Shown here piece by piece: positions 45,374 through 53,242 of a stretch of 64,000 nt of DNA (positions are counted from its first letter, which is position 1; each line of letters opens with the position of its first letter). The position numbers were made by a program, and so were the translations under genes. Origin of the DNA: Bacillota bacterium. Lineage in GTDB: Bacteria; Bacillota; Clostridia; Lachnospirales; Lachnospiraceae. Under the pieces are notes generated by a model. The model was not told where the DNA came from. It was given only the letters and a program-made list of their open reading frames with translations, and did not search any database. The DNA lies in NCBI GenBank assembly GCA_023411215.1, contig JAEYOY010000070.1, positions 186,001 through 250,000 on the forward strand, written 5' to 3'.

Positions 45374-46759
45374 TTATTTAGTTTTCAGATACTGATCAAT
45401 GCCTATCGCTGCTGCTTTACCCGCCCCCATAGCAAGTATAACGGTCGCCGCTCCAGTCACTGCATCTCCACCAGCAAACACACCTTCCCTTGATGTTTCA
45501 CCAGTCTCTTCATCTGCTATAATACACTTATATTTGTTAGTATTCAAGCCTTTTGTTGTAGACGAGATTAAAGGGTTAGGACTTGTACCTAAGGACATGA
45601 TTACAGTATCTACCTCTAAGATAAATTCTGAATCCTGTTTTTCTACGGGTTTTCTTCTTCCGCTTTCGTCTGGCTCACCCAGCTCCATCTCTACACAACG
45701 CATACCGCAAACCCAGCCGTTCTCATTCACGAGAATTTCCTTTGGATTGGTTAACAGTTTAAAGATAATACCTTCTTCTTTGGCATGATGAACCTCTTCT
45801 ACTCTGGCAGGAAGCTCTGCTTCGCCTCTACGGTATACGATATATACCTGAGCTCCGAGTCGGAGTGCTGTTCTTGCCGCATCCATCGCCACATTTCCAC
45901 CACCTACTACTGCTACTTTAGTTCCTGCAATAATCGGGGTATCATAGCTTTTATCAAATGCCTTCATCAGGTTGCTCCTGGTAAGGTATTCATTTGCGGA
46001 AAAAACACCATTTGCATTCTCACCAGGTATACCCATGAACTTCGGAAGTCCGGCGCCTGAACCGATAAAGACTGCTTCAAAGCCTTCCTCATCCATCAAC
46101 TCATCGATAGTAATTGATTTACCGATCACTACATTCGTCTCTATTTTTACTCCCAGGGCACGAACATTATCAATCTCCGTTTTCACTACCGTCTCCTTCG
46201 GAAGACGAAATTCAGGGATACCATACACGAGAACGCCACCGGGTTCATGAAGTGCTTCAAAAATGGTTACATCATAACCCATCTTAGCAAGGTCTCCTGC
46301 ACAAGTAAGACCGGCCGGCCCCGCACCGATGACAGCAACCTTTCTTCCGTTGGTCTCCTTAGGAAGCTCAGGCTTAATATCATGTTCCCTTGCCCAATCA
46401 GCAGCAAAGCGCTCCAGCTTTCCGATGGATACAGGATCTCCCTTAATGCCGCGAATACATCTCTCCTCACACTGTGATTCCTGAGGACATACTCTTCCGC
46501 ATACTGCAGGTAAAGCAGAATATTTTCCAATTACTTTAAAAGCTTCTTCCGGATTGCCTTCCACCAGTTCCTTGATAAATGCCGGGATGTCTATATTTAC
46601 AGGGCACCCAGTGATACATTTCGCATTCTTACATTGTATACAGCGGGATGCTTCTTCCATCGCTTCCTCAAGATTATATCCATAGCAAACCTCGGTAAAA
46701 TTGGTAGCTCTAACCCCAGGATCTTGCTCCCTTACCGGTACCTTCTTTAATATGTCCAT
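45374..46759 (-). CDS. nfnB: NfnB-type subunit of NADH-dependent ferredoxin:NADP oxidoreductase (GltD-like)
   Basis: The 461-residue product starts at the ATG with GGAGGAATATAGA before it; a 38-residue upstream extension through repeats is rejected. Cysteine sets CIQCKNAKCITGCP and CGRVCPQESQCEERC bind Fe-S clusters, and GAGPAGLTCAGDL and VVGGGNVAMDAARTALRLGA bind FAD and NAD(P). This is the glutamate-synthase-small-subunit fold; paired with the gene at 47138 it matches NfnB, which bifurcates electrons between NADH, ferredoxin and NADP. A glutamate synthase large subunit is absent, which supports NfnB. Confidence 0.87.
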   Translation of the reverse strand: MDILKKVPVREQDPGVRATNFTEVCYGYNLEEAMEEASRCIQCKNAKCITGCPVNIDIPAFIKELVEGNPEEAFKVIGKYSALPAVCGRVCPQESQCEERCIRGIKGDPVSIGKLERFAADWAREHDIKPELPKETNGRKVAVIGAGPAGLTCAGDLAKMGYDVTIFEALHEPGGVLVYGIPEFRLPKETVVKTEIDNVRALGVKIETNVVIGKSITIDELMDEEGFEAVFIGSGAGLPKFMGIPGENANGVFSANEYLTRSNLMKAFDKSYDTPIIAGTKVAVVGGGNVAMDAARTALRLGAQVYIVYRRGEAELPARVEEVHHAKEEGIIFKLLTNPKEILVNENGWVCGMRCVEMELGEPDESGRRKPVEKQDSEFILEVDTVIMSLGTSPNPLISSTTKGLNTNKYKCIIADEETGETSREGVFAGGDAVTGAATVILAMGAGKAAAIGIDQYLKTK

Positions 46760-46822
46760 TCTATATTCCTCCATACACCGTTGCACGGCAATACATGATT
46801 TTATCTGTGAATAAAGCAAATA

Positions 46823-47046
46823 GTGTGAAGAAAAAAACATCTTCACAGGGGGCGAACCGCGAAGCTTGCCCATTGGAGCAATCTCCTTGTCCTTCCATGT
46901 TGTAACTGCATCGAAGATGCAGAATGTGGCTTTCGTGTGAAGAAAAAAATATCTTCACACGGGACGAACCGCGAAGCTTGCCCATTGGAGTAAACTCCTT
47001 GTTCTTCCATGTTGTGAACTGCATCAAAGATGCAGAATGTGGCTTT
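46823..47046. repeat. Two tandem 112-bp units between nfnA and nfnB
   Basis: Copies at 46823-46934 and 46935-47046 differ at few positions. Each holds a hairpin GTGTGAAGA/TCTTCACA, the stretch CGAACCGCGAAGCTTGCCCA, and a small stem TGCATC/GATGCA. An open frame passes through both on the minus strand but is only repeat. The nfnA-nfnB transcript would contain both. Confidence 0.88.
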
Positions 47047-47053
47047 AGGAATA

Positions 47054-47107
47054 TTTGTGCCTGCATTTTTAAATGGATATGGAACACACTTGGCACAAAT
47101 TAATTAA
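47054..47107. repeat. Dispersed repeat family B, copy 3
   Basis: TTTGTGCCTGC (47054) and GGCACAAATTAATT (47092) flank about 27 bases. Compared with copies 1 and 2 it is inverted and lacks the GTGTGAA hairpin. It ends about 30 bases after the nfnA stop. Confidence 0.45.
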
Positions 47108-47137
47108 AGGATAAGCATGTTTAGTCAGTGATTTTTA

Positions 47138-48052
47138 TTAGTTCGTTATGGCTTCCTCGTGGCACTCACAGCCAGGATGATGATGAGTCGGGCCTTCCTT
47201 CTGGCGAAGGATTACCTTTCCCTCTTCAGATTTGTACATCTGAAGTCTCTTCATTGCCTCATCGAAATTAACCTGATGTCCATCGAATTCAGGTCCGTCC
47301 ACGCATGCAAACTTAACCTCATTGCCGATGGATAATCTGCAGGCACCACACATACCGGTTCCGTCTACCATAACCGGATTCATACTTACAATTGTTCTGA
47401 TTCCAAGCTCTTTGGTGAGGATACAGACAAATTTCATCATAATCATCGGTCCAATTGCAATCACAAGATCATATTTCTTACCCTTATTATTCACAAGGTC
47501 TTTGATACAGTCATTCACATTACCCTTAAATCCATAGGAACCGTCATCGGTGGTTATGTATAGGTCCTGTGTTAAGGGTCTCATTCTGTCCTCTAATATA
47601 ATTAACTCCTTATTTCTTGCTCCGATGATACAATCTACGTTGTACCCATTTTCCTTCATCCATTTTACCTGAGGATATACCGGTGCTGCTCCAACACCAC
47701 CTGCAACAAATAGAATATGCAGCTTCGATAACTCTTCTCTTGGCATATCTATTAACTCCGATTTATGACCTAACGGTCCGGAAAAGTCACGGAAGGCTTC
47801 TCCCTCCTCAAAGGTAGCCATGAGCTGTGTAGAGGATCCAAGAGCCTGGAACACGATGGTTACAGTTCCGGCTTCACGATCATAATCACAGATTGTTAAA
47901 GGAATTCGCTCTCCCTTTTCATCCATCTTTACAATTACAAATTGTCCGGGATAGCAATTCTTAGCCACTCGAGGTGCCTTAACATCCATAAGATAGATGT
48001 TATTAGCAAGACTTTCCTTCTTCATGATCGTATAAATATAGTTTTCAGCCAT
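47138..48052 (-). CDS. nfnA: NfnA-type subunit, FAD/NAD-binding ferredoxin reductase (SudB/PyrK-like)
   Basis: The 304-residue protein has an N-terminal FAD domain (GQFVIVKMDEKGERIPLTI), a pyridine-nucleotide domain with FVAGGVGAAPVYPQVKWM, and a C-terminal CGACRLSIGNEVKFACVDGPEFDGHQ segment with cysteines for a 2Fe-2S site, then a histidine-rich tail HHHPGCECHEE. This is the NfnA/sulfide dehydrogenase SudB pattern. It lies upstream of nfnB, separated by a 378-base repeat-filled spacer. Together they should link NADH, ferredoxin and NADP pools. Confidence 0.87.
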   Translation of the reverse strand: MAENYIYTIMKKESLANNIYLMDVKAPRVAKNCYPGQFVIVKMDEKGERIPLTICDYDREAGTVTIVFQALGSSTQLMATFEEGEAFRDFSGPLGHKSELIDMPREELSKLHILFVAGGVGAAPVYPQVKWMKENGYNVDCIIGARNKELIILEDRMRPLTQDLYITTDDGSYGFKGNVNDCIKDLVNNKGKKYDLVIAIGPMIMMKFVCILTKELGIRTIVSMNPVMVDGTGMCGACRLSIGNEVKFACVDGPEFDGHQVNFDEAMKRLQMYKSEEGKVILRQKEGPTHHHPGCECHEEAITN

Positions 48053-48231
48053 ATCGATTAACCTCTTTCTTTATACAAAAACGCTAATAATAATAAATAT
48101 TTAGCTAACATTATAATGTACTTAACTCAAAAAATCCAGTAATATTTTTAGGACCACCCGTCACCATACATATTTTGTCAATACACCTATAAAATATAAG
48201 AATTTGTATATATTATCAACGCTTCAAGGAC

Positions 48232-48340
48232 AAAATTAGGCTTGTCTCCAATATGTTCAGGTCATAATACATAATCAGCCTAGATTTTTATAAGCTGATT
48301 GCATAACTATGCAAAAACAAATCAGAACAAGCCTAATTTT
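48232..48340. other. Three-stem RNA-like element downstream of the HD hydrolase
   Basis: Perfect 14-bp outer arms AAAATTAGGCTTGT and ACAAGCCTAATTTT enclose inner stems AATCAGC/GCTGATT (48273-48300) and GCATA/TATGC (48301-48312). On the minus strand TTTTG follows. It may be the terminator of the operon ending at 48445 or a structured RNA. Family A elements lie at 48344-48407. Confidence 0.6.
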
Positions 48341-48444
48341 ATGATAGATAGCACGCTTTTCTATTATCTCAAACGATAGAAAGCATGTGTCGCGCGCTCT
48401 CCATTATTTGTACTTAAAACATTTATCACGAAAGAAATTCTTCT

Positions 48445-49068
48445 TTATGTGGTAAGCTTACGAAGTACCTGTAAGAACTCAGTATATTCCTTTTCTTCCA
48501 ATTTATAATCTACCTCTTTCCTTCCCAGCCGATCGCATAAGCAAAGTAAAGCCAACTCATTAATATCAACTCTTGTTAATAAACCCTTCAAATCAGCATA
48601 AGGAAGCTTCCGTAATACATATAGCATATGCATATGGTACCTGACCATAGCCGCTACCGATTCGACAAAAGCCTGTTCACAGTTGAAATATTGCAGAAAT
48701 TCAATACATAATCCTTCTCCCGCCTTGTCGTGATCGTAAGAGGTGATTTTTCCTTTTCGGCTTCTAGTGGTCGAAGGCTTCCCTATATCATGAAGAAGGG
48801 CAGACCACATGAACACCTCTTTATTCCGGCTTTTTTCCCGAACCATTGCCGCTTCATCCAGAACCAGCATTGTATGGTTCCATACATTGCCTTCCGGATG
48901 ATATTTTGGAGATTGATCGGTCTCCTTCAACTTATCCAGTAAAGATAACGGATACTCTTTTAACCTGCTTCGCAGACTTAGCTCCTCAATATAGGAAGAA
49001 GGCTTTTCATCGGTGAGCAGATGTGTCGTGATATCCTTAAAGATAGTATCCTTATCAACTTTAATCAT
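48445..49068 (-). CDS. HD-domain phosphohydrolase
   Basis: The 207-residue product begins at the ATG that overlaps the stop of the upstream small ORF by 8 bases (ATGATTAA). It carries an HD domain: NVWNHTMLVLDEAA, ALLHDIGKPSTT, YDHDKAGEG, and a late DRLGRKEVDY. This is the tRNA-nucleotidyltransferase-like HD group that hydrolyses phosphoester bonds; the substrate is unknown. Longer starts lack a ribosome binding site. Context is a three-gene operon with two small charged proteins. Confidence 0.85.
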   Translation of the reverse strand: MIKVDKDTIFKDITTHLLTDEKPSSYIEELSLRSRLKEYPLSLLDKLKETDQSPKYHPEGNVWNHTMLVLDEAAMVREKSRNKEVFMWSALLHDIGKPSTTRSRKGKITSYDHDKAGEGLCIEFLQYFNCEQAFVESVAAMVRYHMHMLYVLRKLPYADLKGLLTRVDINELALLCLCDRLGRKEVDYKLEEKEYTEFLQVLRKLTT

Positions 49069-49237
49069 TCTTTCTTGCACGATCACCGATTGGCTTCGCT
49101 TTTTCATGCCCTGCTTTTGCTTTGCCCTGTATCTCTGGAACCGGTTCCTCCTCATTCTTTTGAATATGCATTCTTTGCCACCCCTCCGTACCATGGGGCT
49201 CAGTTACATCAGGTCTTCTCATTCCCGCCTTTGCCAT
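49061..49237 (-). CDS. Small charged protein, 58 residues
   Basis: AGGAGG lies six bases before the ATG at 49237. The product begins MAKAGMRRPDVTEPHGTEGW and ends KAKPIGDRARKND. It is rich in Lys, Arg and Glu with no membrane segment and no Cys. Its stop overlaps the start of the HD gene. It matches no family I can name, but the strong ribosome binding site and the overlap support it as a real gene. It is too short for many gene finders. Confidence 0.75.
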   Translation of the reverse strand: MAKAGMRRPDVTEPHGTEGWQRMHIQKNEEEPVPEIQGKAKAGHEKAKPIGDRARKND

Positions 49238-49251
49238 AGTACACCTCCTGC

Positions 49252-49386
49252 CTATACATCATTATGCTCGATCGATTTCCGCTTTGCATTTTTATTCTTA
49301 TTCTGATTTTCTCTGGTCAGTGGTGTCTGACCGTTCGCTTTTTCTACTCTTGCCTTTTTATTATCCGGTTGACTGTCCTTCGGCAT
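49252..49386 (-). CDS. Small basic protein, 44 residues
   Basis: GGAGGG stands 5 bases before the ATG at 49386. The product begins MPKDSQPDNKKARVEKANGQ and ends KRKSIEHNDV: mostly Lys, Asn and Gln, likely unstructured. Its stop is 14 bases before the start of the 58-residue gene. It is the first gene of a three-gene operon with the HD hydrolase. The function is unknown. Confidence 0.65.
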   Translation of the reverse strand: MPKDSQPDNKKARVEKANGQTPLTRENQNKNKNAKRKSIEHNDV

Positions 49387-49542
49387 GATTACCCTCCATT
49401 CTATTATAACTTCAACATAGATTAGAAAAGCCAGTTATGGCTTTTACAGGAACCTCTCACATGACCAGCTAATACAGACTTCTGTGTGAAGTAATCCCTG
49501 TAAGGATAGTATATACAAACCTTCATTGTCTATCCGAAGAAG

Positions 49543-50037
49543 CTAGAAGCTAAGCTCGGAGATACCGGACAGCTTTGATAAATGATAATTGGTAAAATGC
49601 TTATCACTTGATAAATCCTTTCCAAACCAAGCCGGTGGCTGAAAGGTATCGGCAATCTCAAGATCAGGAAATTCAACCTCCACAATCACCAATCCCTGCA
49701 GTAAGCCTTCAAAAACATCCAGCTCAGCAGTCAGACCATCCCAGAGAGGAATTAAATATCGTGTTTTATAAACCATATTGTTATCTGTTTTATTACTAAG
49801 TGTCCGATATGCTTCTTCTGTCAGCGGTAATTCAACCTCGTTGTTTACCGAAGGACCATTTACACTGATCGGTTCCAGTCCGAGCTTTGATTTATAGGTT
49901 AGGATATAATCTTCATTACTTTTACGAATTCGTATCGTAGGATTGTGGCATAGATATCCCTGTTCAATTTTCTTAAAATTATATTGCGATAAATTCTCCG
50001 GTAATAAAGTAACTAAGTATTTACGTTCAATCTCCAT
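49543..50037 (-). CDS. CYTH-domain (triphosphate tunnel) protein
   Basis: The 164-residue protein opens with MEIERKYLV, the EIERK-like motif of CYTH enzymes, and has the other acidic and basic tunnel residues (IRIRKSNEDYILTYKSK, EVELPLTEE, AELDVFEG, VEVEFPD). Such enzymes act on inorganic triphosphate or nucleotides. The exact substrate cannot be predicted. It is single, with divergent orientation to the gene at 50157. Confidence 0.85.
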   Translation of the reverse strand: MEIERKYLVTLLPENLSQYNFKKIEQGYLCHNPTIRIRKSNEDYILTYKSKLGLEPISVNGPSVNNEVELPLTEEAYRTLSNKTDNNMVYKTRYLIPLWDGLTAELDVFEGLLQGLVIVEVEFPDLEIADTFQPPAWFGKDLSSDKHFTNYHLSKLSGISELSF

Positions 50038-50156
50038 TGTTTTACCTTTCTTATTGTTTCTTAAATAAAATACTTTTAATACGATTATTTTATTAAATTC
50101 GTTGCTAAATTTGTATTAACTTGAATAGACAGCCATTTTTCAAGAATACTATCCTT

Positions 50157-50552
50157 ATGAAAAAATATTTGAAAAACTTTATTCTCTGTGGGCTCTGTGG
50201 ATGGTGTATGGAATGCTTCTGGACCGGACTCGGATCCTTAAGGAAGCACACTGATAAGACGCTTTCCTGTCGGACCAGTGTATGGATGTTTCCCATCTAT
50301 GGAATGGCTGCCTGCCTTACCCCCATCTGTAAGAAGCTGAAAAACCATAGTGCACTGCTACGAGGAGGTGTCTACGCATTCTTAATCTTTATCGGTGAAT
50401 ACATTAGTGGTGTATTCCTAAAAAAATATGGTGCTTGTCCATGGGATTACAGCAAAGCAAGGCTTAATTACAAAGGAGTTATTCGACTGGATTATGCTCC
50501 TGCCTGGTTTCTAGCAGGGCTCCTTTTCGAAAAAATACTGAACCAAGATTAG
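50157..50552 (+). CDS. CmpB-family putative ABC-transporter permease-like membrane protein
   Basis: The product (131 residues from the ATG at 50157) has about four membrane segments and the family hallmarks GWCMECFWTG, WMFPIYGMA, GEYISGVFLKK and CPWDYSK. The name comes from a database label; transport has not been shown for the family. No clear ribosome binding site precedes this ATG, and an in-frame TTG at 50121 is also without one, so the start is uncertain. It is followed by its own terminator. Confidence 0.75.
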   Translation: MKKYLKNFILCGLCGWCMECFWTGLGSLRKHTDKTLSCRTSVWMFPIYGMAACLTPICKKLKNHSALLRGGVYAFLIFIGEYISGVFLKKYGACPWDYSKARLNYKGVIRLDYAPAWFLAGLLFEKILNQD

Positions 50553-50579
50553 CGGAATGGATTATCCTTCCGCTTTTTA
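50551..50579 (+). terminator. Terminator of the CmpB-like gene
   Basis: AGCGGAA and TTCCGCT form a 7-bp stem, extended by GG/CC across a bulge, followed by TTTTTAT. The stem begins within the stop codon region of the gene. Confidence 0.8.
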
Positions 50580-50595
50580 TTTATTTATTTATTTA

Positions 50596-50779
50596 TTACA
50601 GTTCAGATCCTTGTCAATGTTGAAATATGAGTTTTCAAAATCGGAGACGCTTTCGCTTAGTTGCATTACGTAGCGGTACATAAGGTCCTATAATACAGAA
50701 CCTAAGTACCGACAAATGCAAGTACTCCGATCTGAAAATCTCTCATTCTGTACTTTTATAGTAGGGTCTGAACTGTATC
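50596..50779. repeat. 184-bp nested palindrome, MITE-like or structured RNA
   Basis: The two halves are imperfect reverse complements around a centre near 50691: TACAGTTCAGA/TCTGAACTGTA at the ends, then GTTTTCA/TGAAAAT-type, ATCGGAG/CTCCGAT, TTGCAT/ATGCAA, CGGTAC/GTACCG and AAGGT/ACCT inwards. It fills most of the gap before the HAD-GNAT gene. No transposase is coded. Confidence 0.75.
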
Positions 50780-50901
50780 CTACTTTTATTATGCTTCAGT
50801 CACCAAAGAATTGCAAGCTTGAAAGGCAGGCTAAAAAGATGTATACTATGAATTGAAGTCGGTAGACCAGGCTTTTATATCGTATGTTGGAGGATTAGAC
50901 C

Positions 50902-52089
50902 TTGCTTAAAGCTGTATTATTCGATATGGATGGGGTGATCATTGACAGTGAGCCTCAACATGCCAGAGCGGCCGTCCTGGCCTTAAAGAAATATAATGTC
51001 AATATCTCTATTGACTATGCATATCAATTCATTGGCACCACTACTTATCATATGTGTAAGAAAATGGTCGAAGATTTTTCTATTGAAGCCACACCGGAGG
51101 AGCTCCTTCAGGCGAATGAAGAAATGAAGGATTATCTTACTCAAACCGAAGGTTATGAAATAATTCCCTATATAGTAGATCTGATGAAGGACCTTCAAAA
51201 TCATGGTATCAAGATGATAATTGCATCCTCCTCCTCCGGCTCAAGTATTAAGAACGTAATGAAATCTCTACAAATCGAAACTATACTTGATGGCTATGTC
51301 TCCGGAACTACCGTAGCTCATCCAAAACCTGCACCAGATATCTTCTTGGCCGCAGCAGAGCAGTTAGGTGTCGAGCCTTCGGAATGCATTGTAATCGAGG
51401 ATTCCTACAACGGTGTTACAGCAGCTACCGCAGCAGGAATTGTGTCCATTGGCTTCCTTAACCCGAATTCAGGGAAGCAGGATCTAAGCCGTGCGGTAAT
51501 TCTGGTAGAGGGCTTTGATGAAATAGATTATCATTTTATCAACATGGTTTACCAGCATGCCTATCTGCAGCCAGCAACCATCCTCACTACGGAGCGTCTC
51601 ATTCTTCGGGAGCTTACACCTGAGGACAACAGTGCATTGTGTGAAATCTGTAATAAGCCGGGTATCTATGAGCATCTAGCGGATTATTCCGGTGATATAA
51701 TGCTTGAACGAACCAAACTGGAAGCCTACATAAAGAATGTATATCATTATTATGGATATGGTTTATGGGGAGTCTTTTTAAAAGAAACAAATCAATTAAT
51801 CGGCAGGTGTGGTATCGAATATAAGAAGCTTCATCAAGAAGCCGTTTACGAATTAGGTTATCTCATCGACACTGATCATCAGAATATGGGCTATGCTCTG
51901 GAAGCGATTACAGCGACGATACAATATAGTTTTCAAAGGCTTGGTATCGATAGAATAATTGCAGTAATCGATAAAAGCAATGTCAGCTCCGAACAACTAG
52001 CTAAAAAAATCGGTATGAAACCGGTTGGCGAGATAATTCGAGATCAACACATCTGCTTTATTTATGAAATAAAAAATGATAGTTTATAG
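50902..52089 (+). CDS. HAD phosphatase fused to GNAT acetyltransferase
   Basis: The 395-residue protein has an N-terminal HAD domain with nucleophile D8 (FDMDGVIIDSEP), IIASSSS, HPKPAPDIF and IEDSYNG, in the style of beta-phosphoglucomutase-like phosphatases. From about residue 227 a GNAT domain of the RimJ/RimL type follows (LTTERLILRELTPEDN, ELGYLIDTDHQNMGYALEA). Two activities in one chain are unusual but the frame is unbroken. The start is TTG, supported by GGAGG eight bases upstream. Substrates are unknown. Confidence 0.85.
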   Translation: MLKAVLFDMDGVIIDSEPQHARAAVLALKKYNVNISIDYAYQFIGTTTYHMCKKMVEDFSIEATPEELLQANEEMKDYLTQTEGYEIIPYIVDLMKDLQNHGIKMIIASSSSGSSIKNVMKSLQIETILDGYVSGTTVAHPKPAPDIFLAAAEQLGVEPSECIVIEDSYNGVTAATAAGIVSIGFLNPNSGKQDLSRAVILVEGFDEIDYHFINMVYQHAYLQPATILTTERLILRELTPEDNSALCEICNKPGIYEHLADYSGDIMLERTKLEAYIKNVYHYYGYGLWGVFLKETNQLIGRCGIEYKKLHQEAVYELGYLIDTDHQNMGYALEAITATIQYSFQRLGIDRIIAVIDKSNVSSEQLAKKIGMKPVGEIIRDQHICFIYEIKNDSL

Positions 52090-52148
52090 GTACAATAGAA
52101 GACTCGTTTCTCGATTTTTCTATTGTCATAAATAAAAGGAGTTTTGAT

Positions 52149-52544
52149 ATGGAGAGTCAAAGAAATACTAGGCAAAAACAATTAATACTTACTATTCTTA
52201 AAGAAGCTGATCGACCAATGTCAATTAATGAGGTTTATTCTCAGGTTGTGCTTTCTTTGCCTACGATAGCAAAATCAACCATATATCGTAATATAGACTC
52301 CTTGCTCAATCAGAACCTCATTGACAAATATCATTTTAATGACAATGAAGTCTTTTATCGTATTAAATCAAACACCCACGAACATAAGCATGTTGTAATT
52401 TGTGATGATTGTAAAAAGGTTTTTGATCTCCCTTCCTGCCCCATTCACGCGTTGGAGGATGCCATGGAGGAAGAAGGCTTCATCATTAAGGAGCATCAAA
52501 TTCAAATTAGCGGGATCTGCAAAGCTTGTGCAAAGAACAAATAA
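52149..52544 (+). CDS. Fur-family metal-responsive regulator (Zur/PerR type)
   Basis: The 131-residue protein has a winged helix (RPMSINEVYSQVVLSLPTIAKSTIYRNIDSL) and a metal-binding C-terminal part: HEHKHVVICDDCKK with CxxC, then CPIH and a second CKAC. Both CxxC pairs form the structural zinc site. Whether it senses zinc, iron or peroxide cannot be told from motif alone. AAAGGAG precedes the ATG. The upstream gap holds a repeat of family A (52093-52130). Confidence 0.88.
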   Translation: MESQRNTRQKQLILTILKEADRPMSINEVYSQVVLSLPTIAKSTIYRNIDSLLNQNLIDKYHFNDNEVFYRIKSNTHEHKHVVICDDCKKVFDLPSCPIHALEDAMEEEGFIIKEHQIQISGICKACAKNK

Positions 52545-52585
52545 TTAAACCGCTACACCCAGCAAACGCTATTGATCATATGTAA

Positions 52586-52613
52586 AAGACAAGCCATAGA
52601 CTTGTCTTTTTTC
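52586..52613 (+). terminator. Terminator of the Fur-family gene
   Basis: AAGACAAG and CTTGTCTT form an 8-bp stem with a 7-base loop, followed by TTTTTTC. It is 42 bases after the stop codon, and lies next to the convergent lipoprotein gene. Confidence 0.8.
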
Positions 52614-52617
52614 ATTA

Positions 52618-53064
52618 TTACCTACTGGTTCCACCGGTAGTATTACCTGTTGTTCCGGTACCACTAGTTGTTCCTCCTGTTGTTCCAGTTGTTCCACTAG
52701 TAGTTCCGCCTGTTGTTCCGGTAGTTCCTGTAGTTCCACCCGTCGTACCTGTAGTTCCACCTGTACCTCCTGTCGTTCCACCTGTTGTTCCGCCAGTAGT
52801 TCCAGTTGTTCCACCTGTTGTTCCGGTTGTTCCACCTGTTGTTCCGGTTGTTCCGGTTGTTCCATTGGTTGTTCCATTGGTTGTTCCTGTTGTACCAGTT
52901 GTTCCATTGGTTGTTCCTGTTGTTCCGTTGGTTGTTACACCCTTTGTAGGTGTAATCTTTTTACCATCTGTTGCAGAGTTATTCAGTTTATCTGTCGCAC
53001 AAGCACTAAAGGCAAATAATGCAATACAGCAAACACCTAATAATATAAAAAACTTCTTTTTCAT
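52618..53064 (-). CDS. Thr/Gly-repeat lipoprotein
   Basis: GGAGGAG before the ATG at 53064 sets the start (148 residues). A signal peptide with lipobox FSAC is followed by a short polar part (CATDKLNNSATDGKKITPTK) and about 100 residues of TGT, GTT and NGTTG repeats. The repeats are coded by short tandem repeats rich in GTTGTTCC-type motifs. Such tails are surface spacers; no enzymatic domain is present. Repeat number is likely variable between strains. Confidence 0.8.
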   Translation of the reverse strand: MKKKFFILLGVCCIALFAFSACATDKLNNSATDGKKITPTKGVTTNGTTGTTNGTTGTTGTTNGTTNGTTGTTGTTGGTTGTTGGTTGTTGGTTGGTTGGTGGTTGTTGGTTGTTGTTGGTTSGTTGTTGGTTSGTGTTGNTTGGTSR

Positions 53065-53242
53065 TGCCACTCCTCCTATAAATTTTTTCAATTTTACAGG
53101 ATTAGTATCTCTCACTTCAATTGATTTATACTCAATTTAAAATCGTCAAATATATAACCATACAAAATCTCGGATAATATAGCCTGTTTATCATATTATG
53201 AATTTATTGGATATATAATTTTATTATTTAAAAAACGGTTTA

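Noticed and set aside
46760..46873. N-terminal extension of nfnB by 38 residues
   Set aside because: The extension reads through repeat DNA, while a clear GGAGG lies in front of the ATG at 46759.
46761..47096. A 111-codon minus-strand frame between nfnB and nfnA
   Set aside because: It consists of the two 112-bp repeat units, so its peptide repeats only because the DNA repeats.
49069..49194. Longer start of the HD hydrolase
   Set aside because: That region is read in another frame as the 58-residue gene, which has a strong ribosome binding site; the HD start overlaps its stop.
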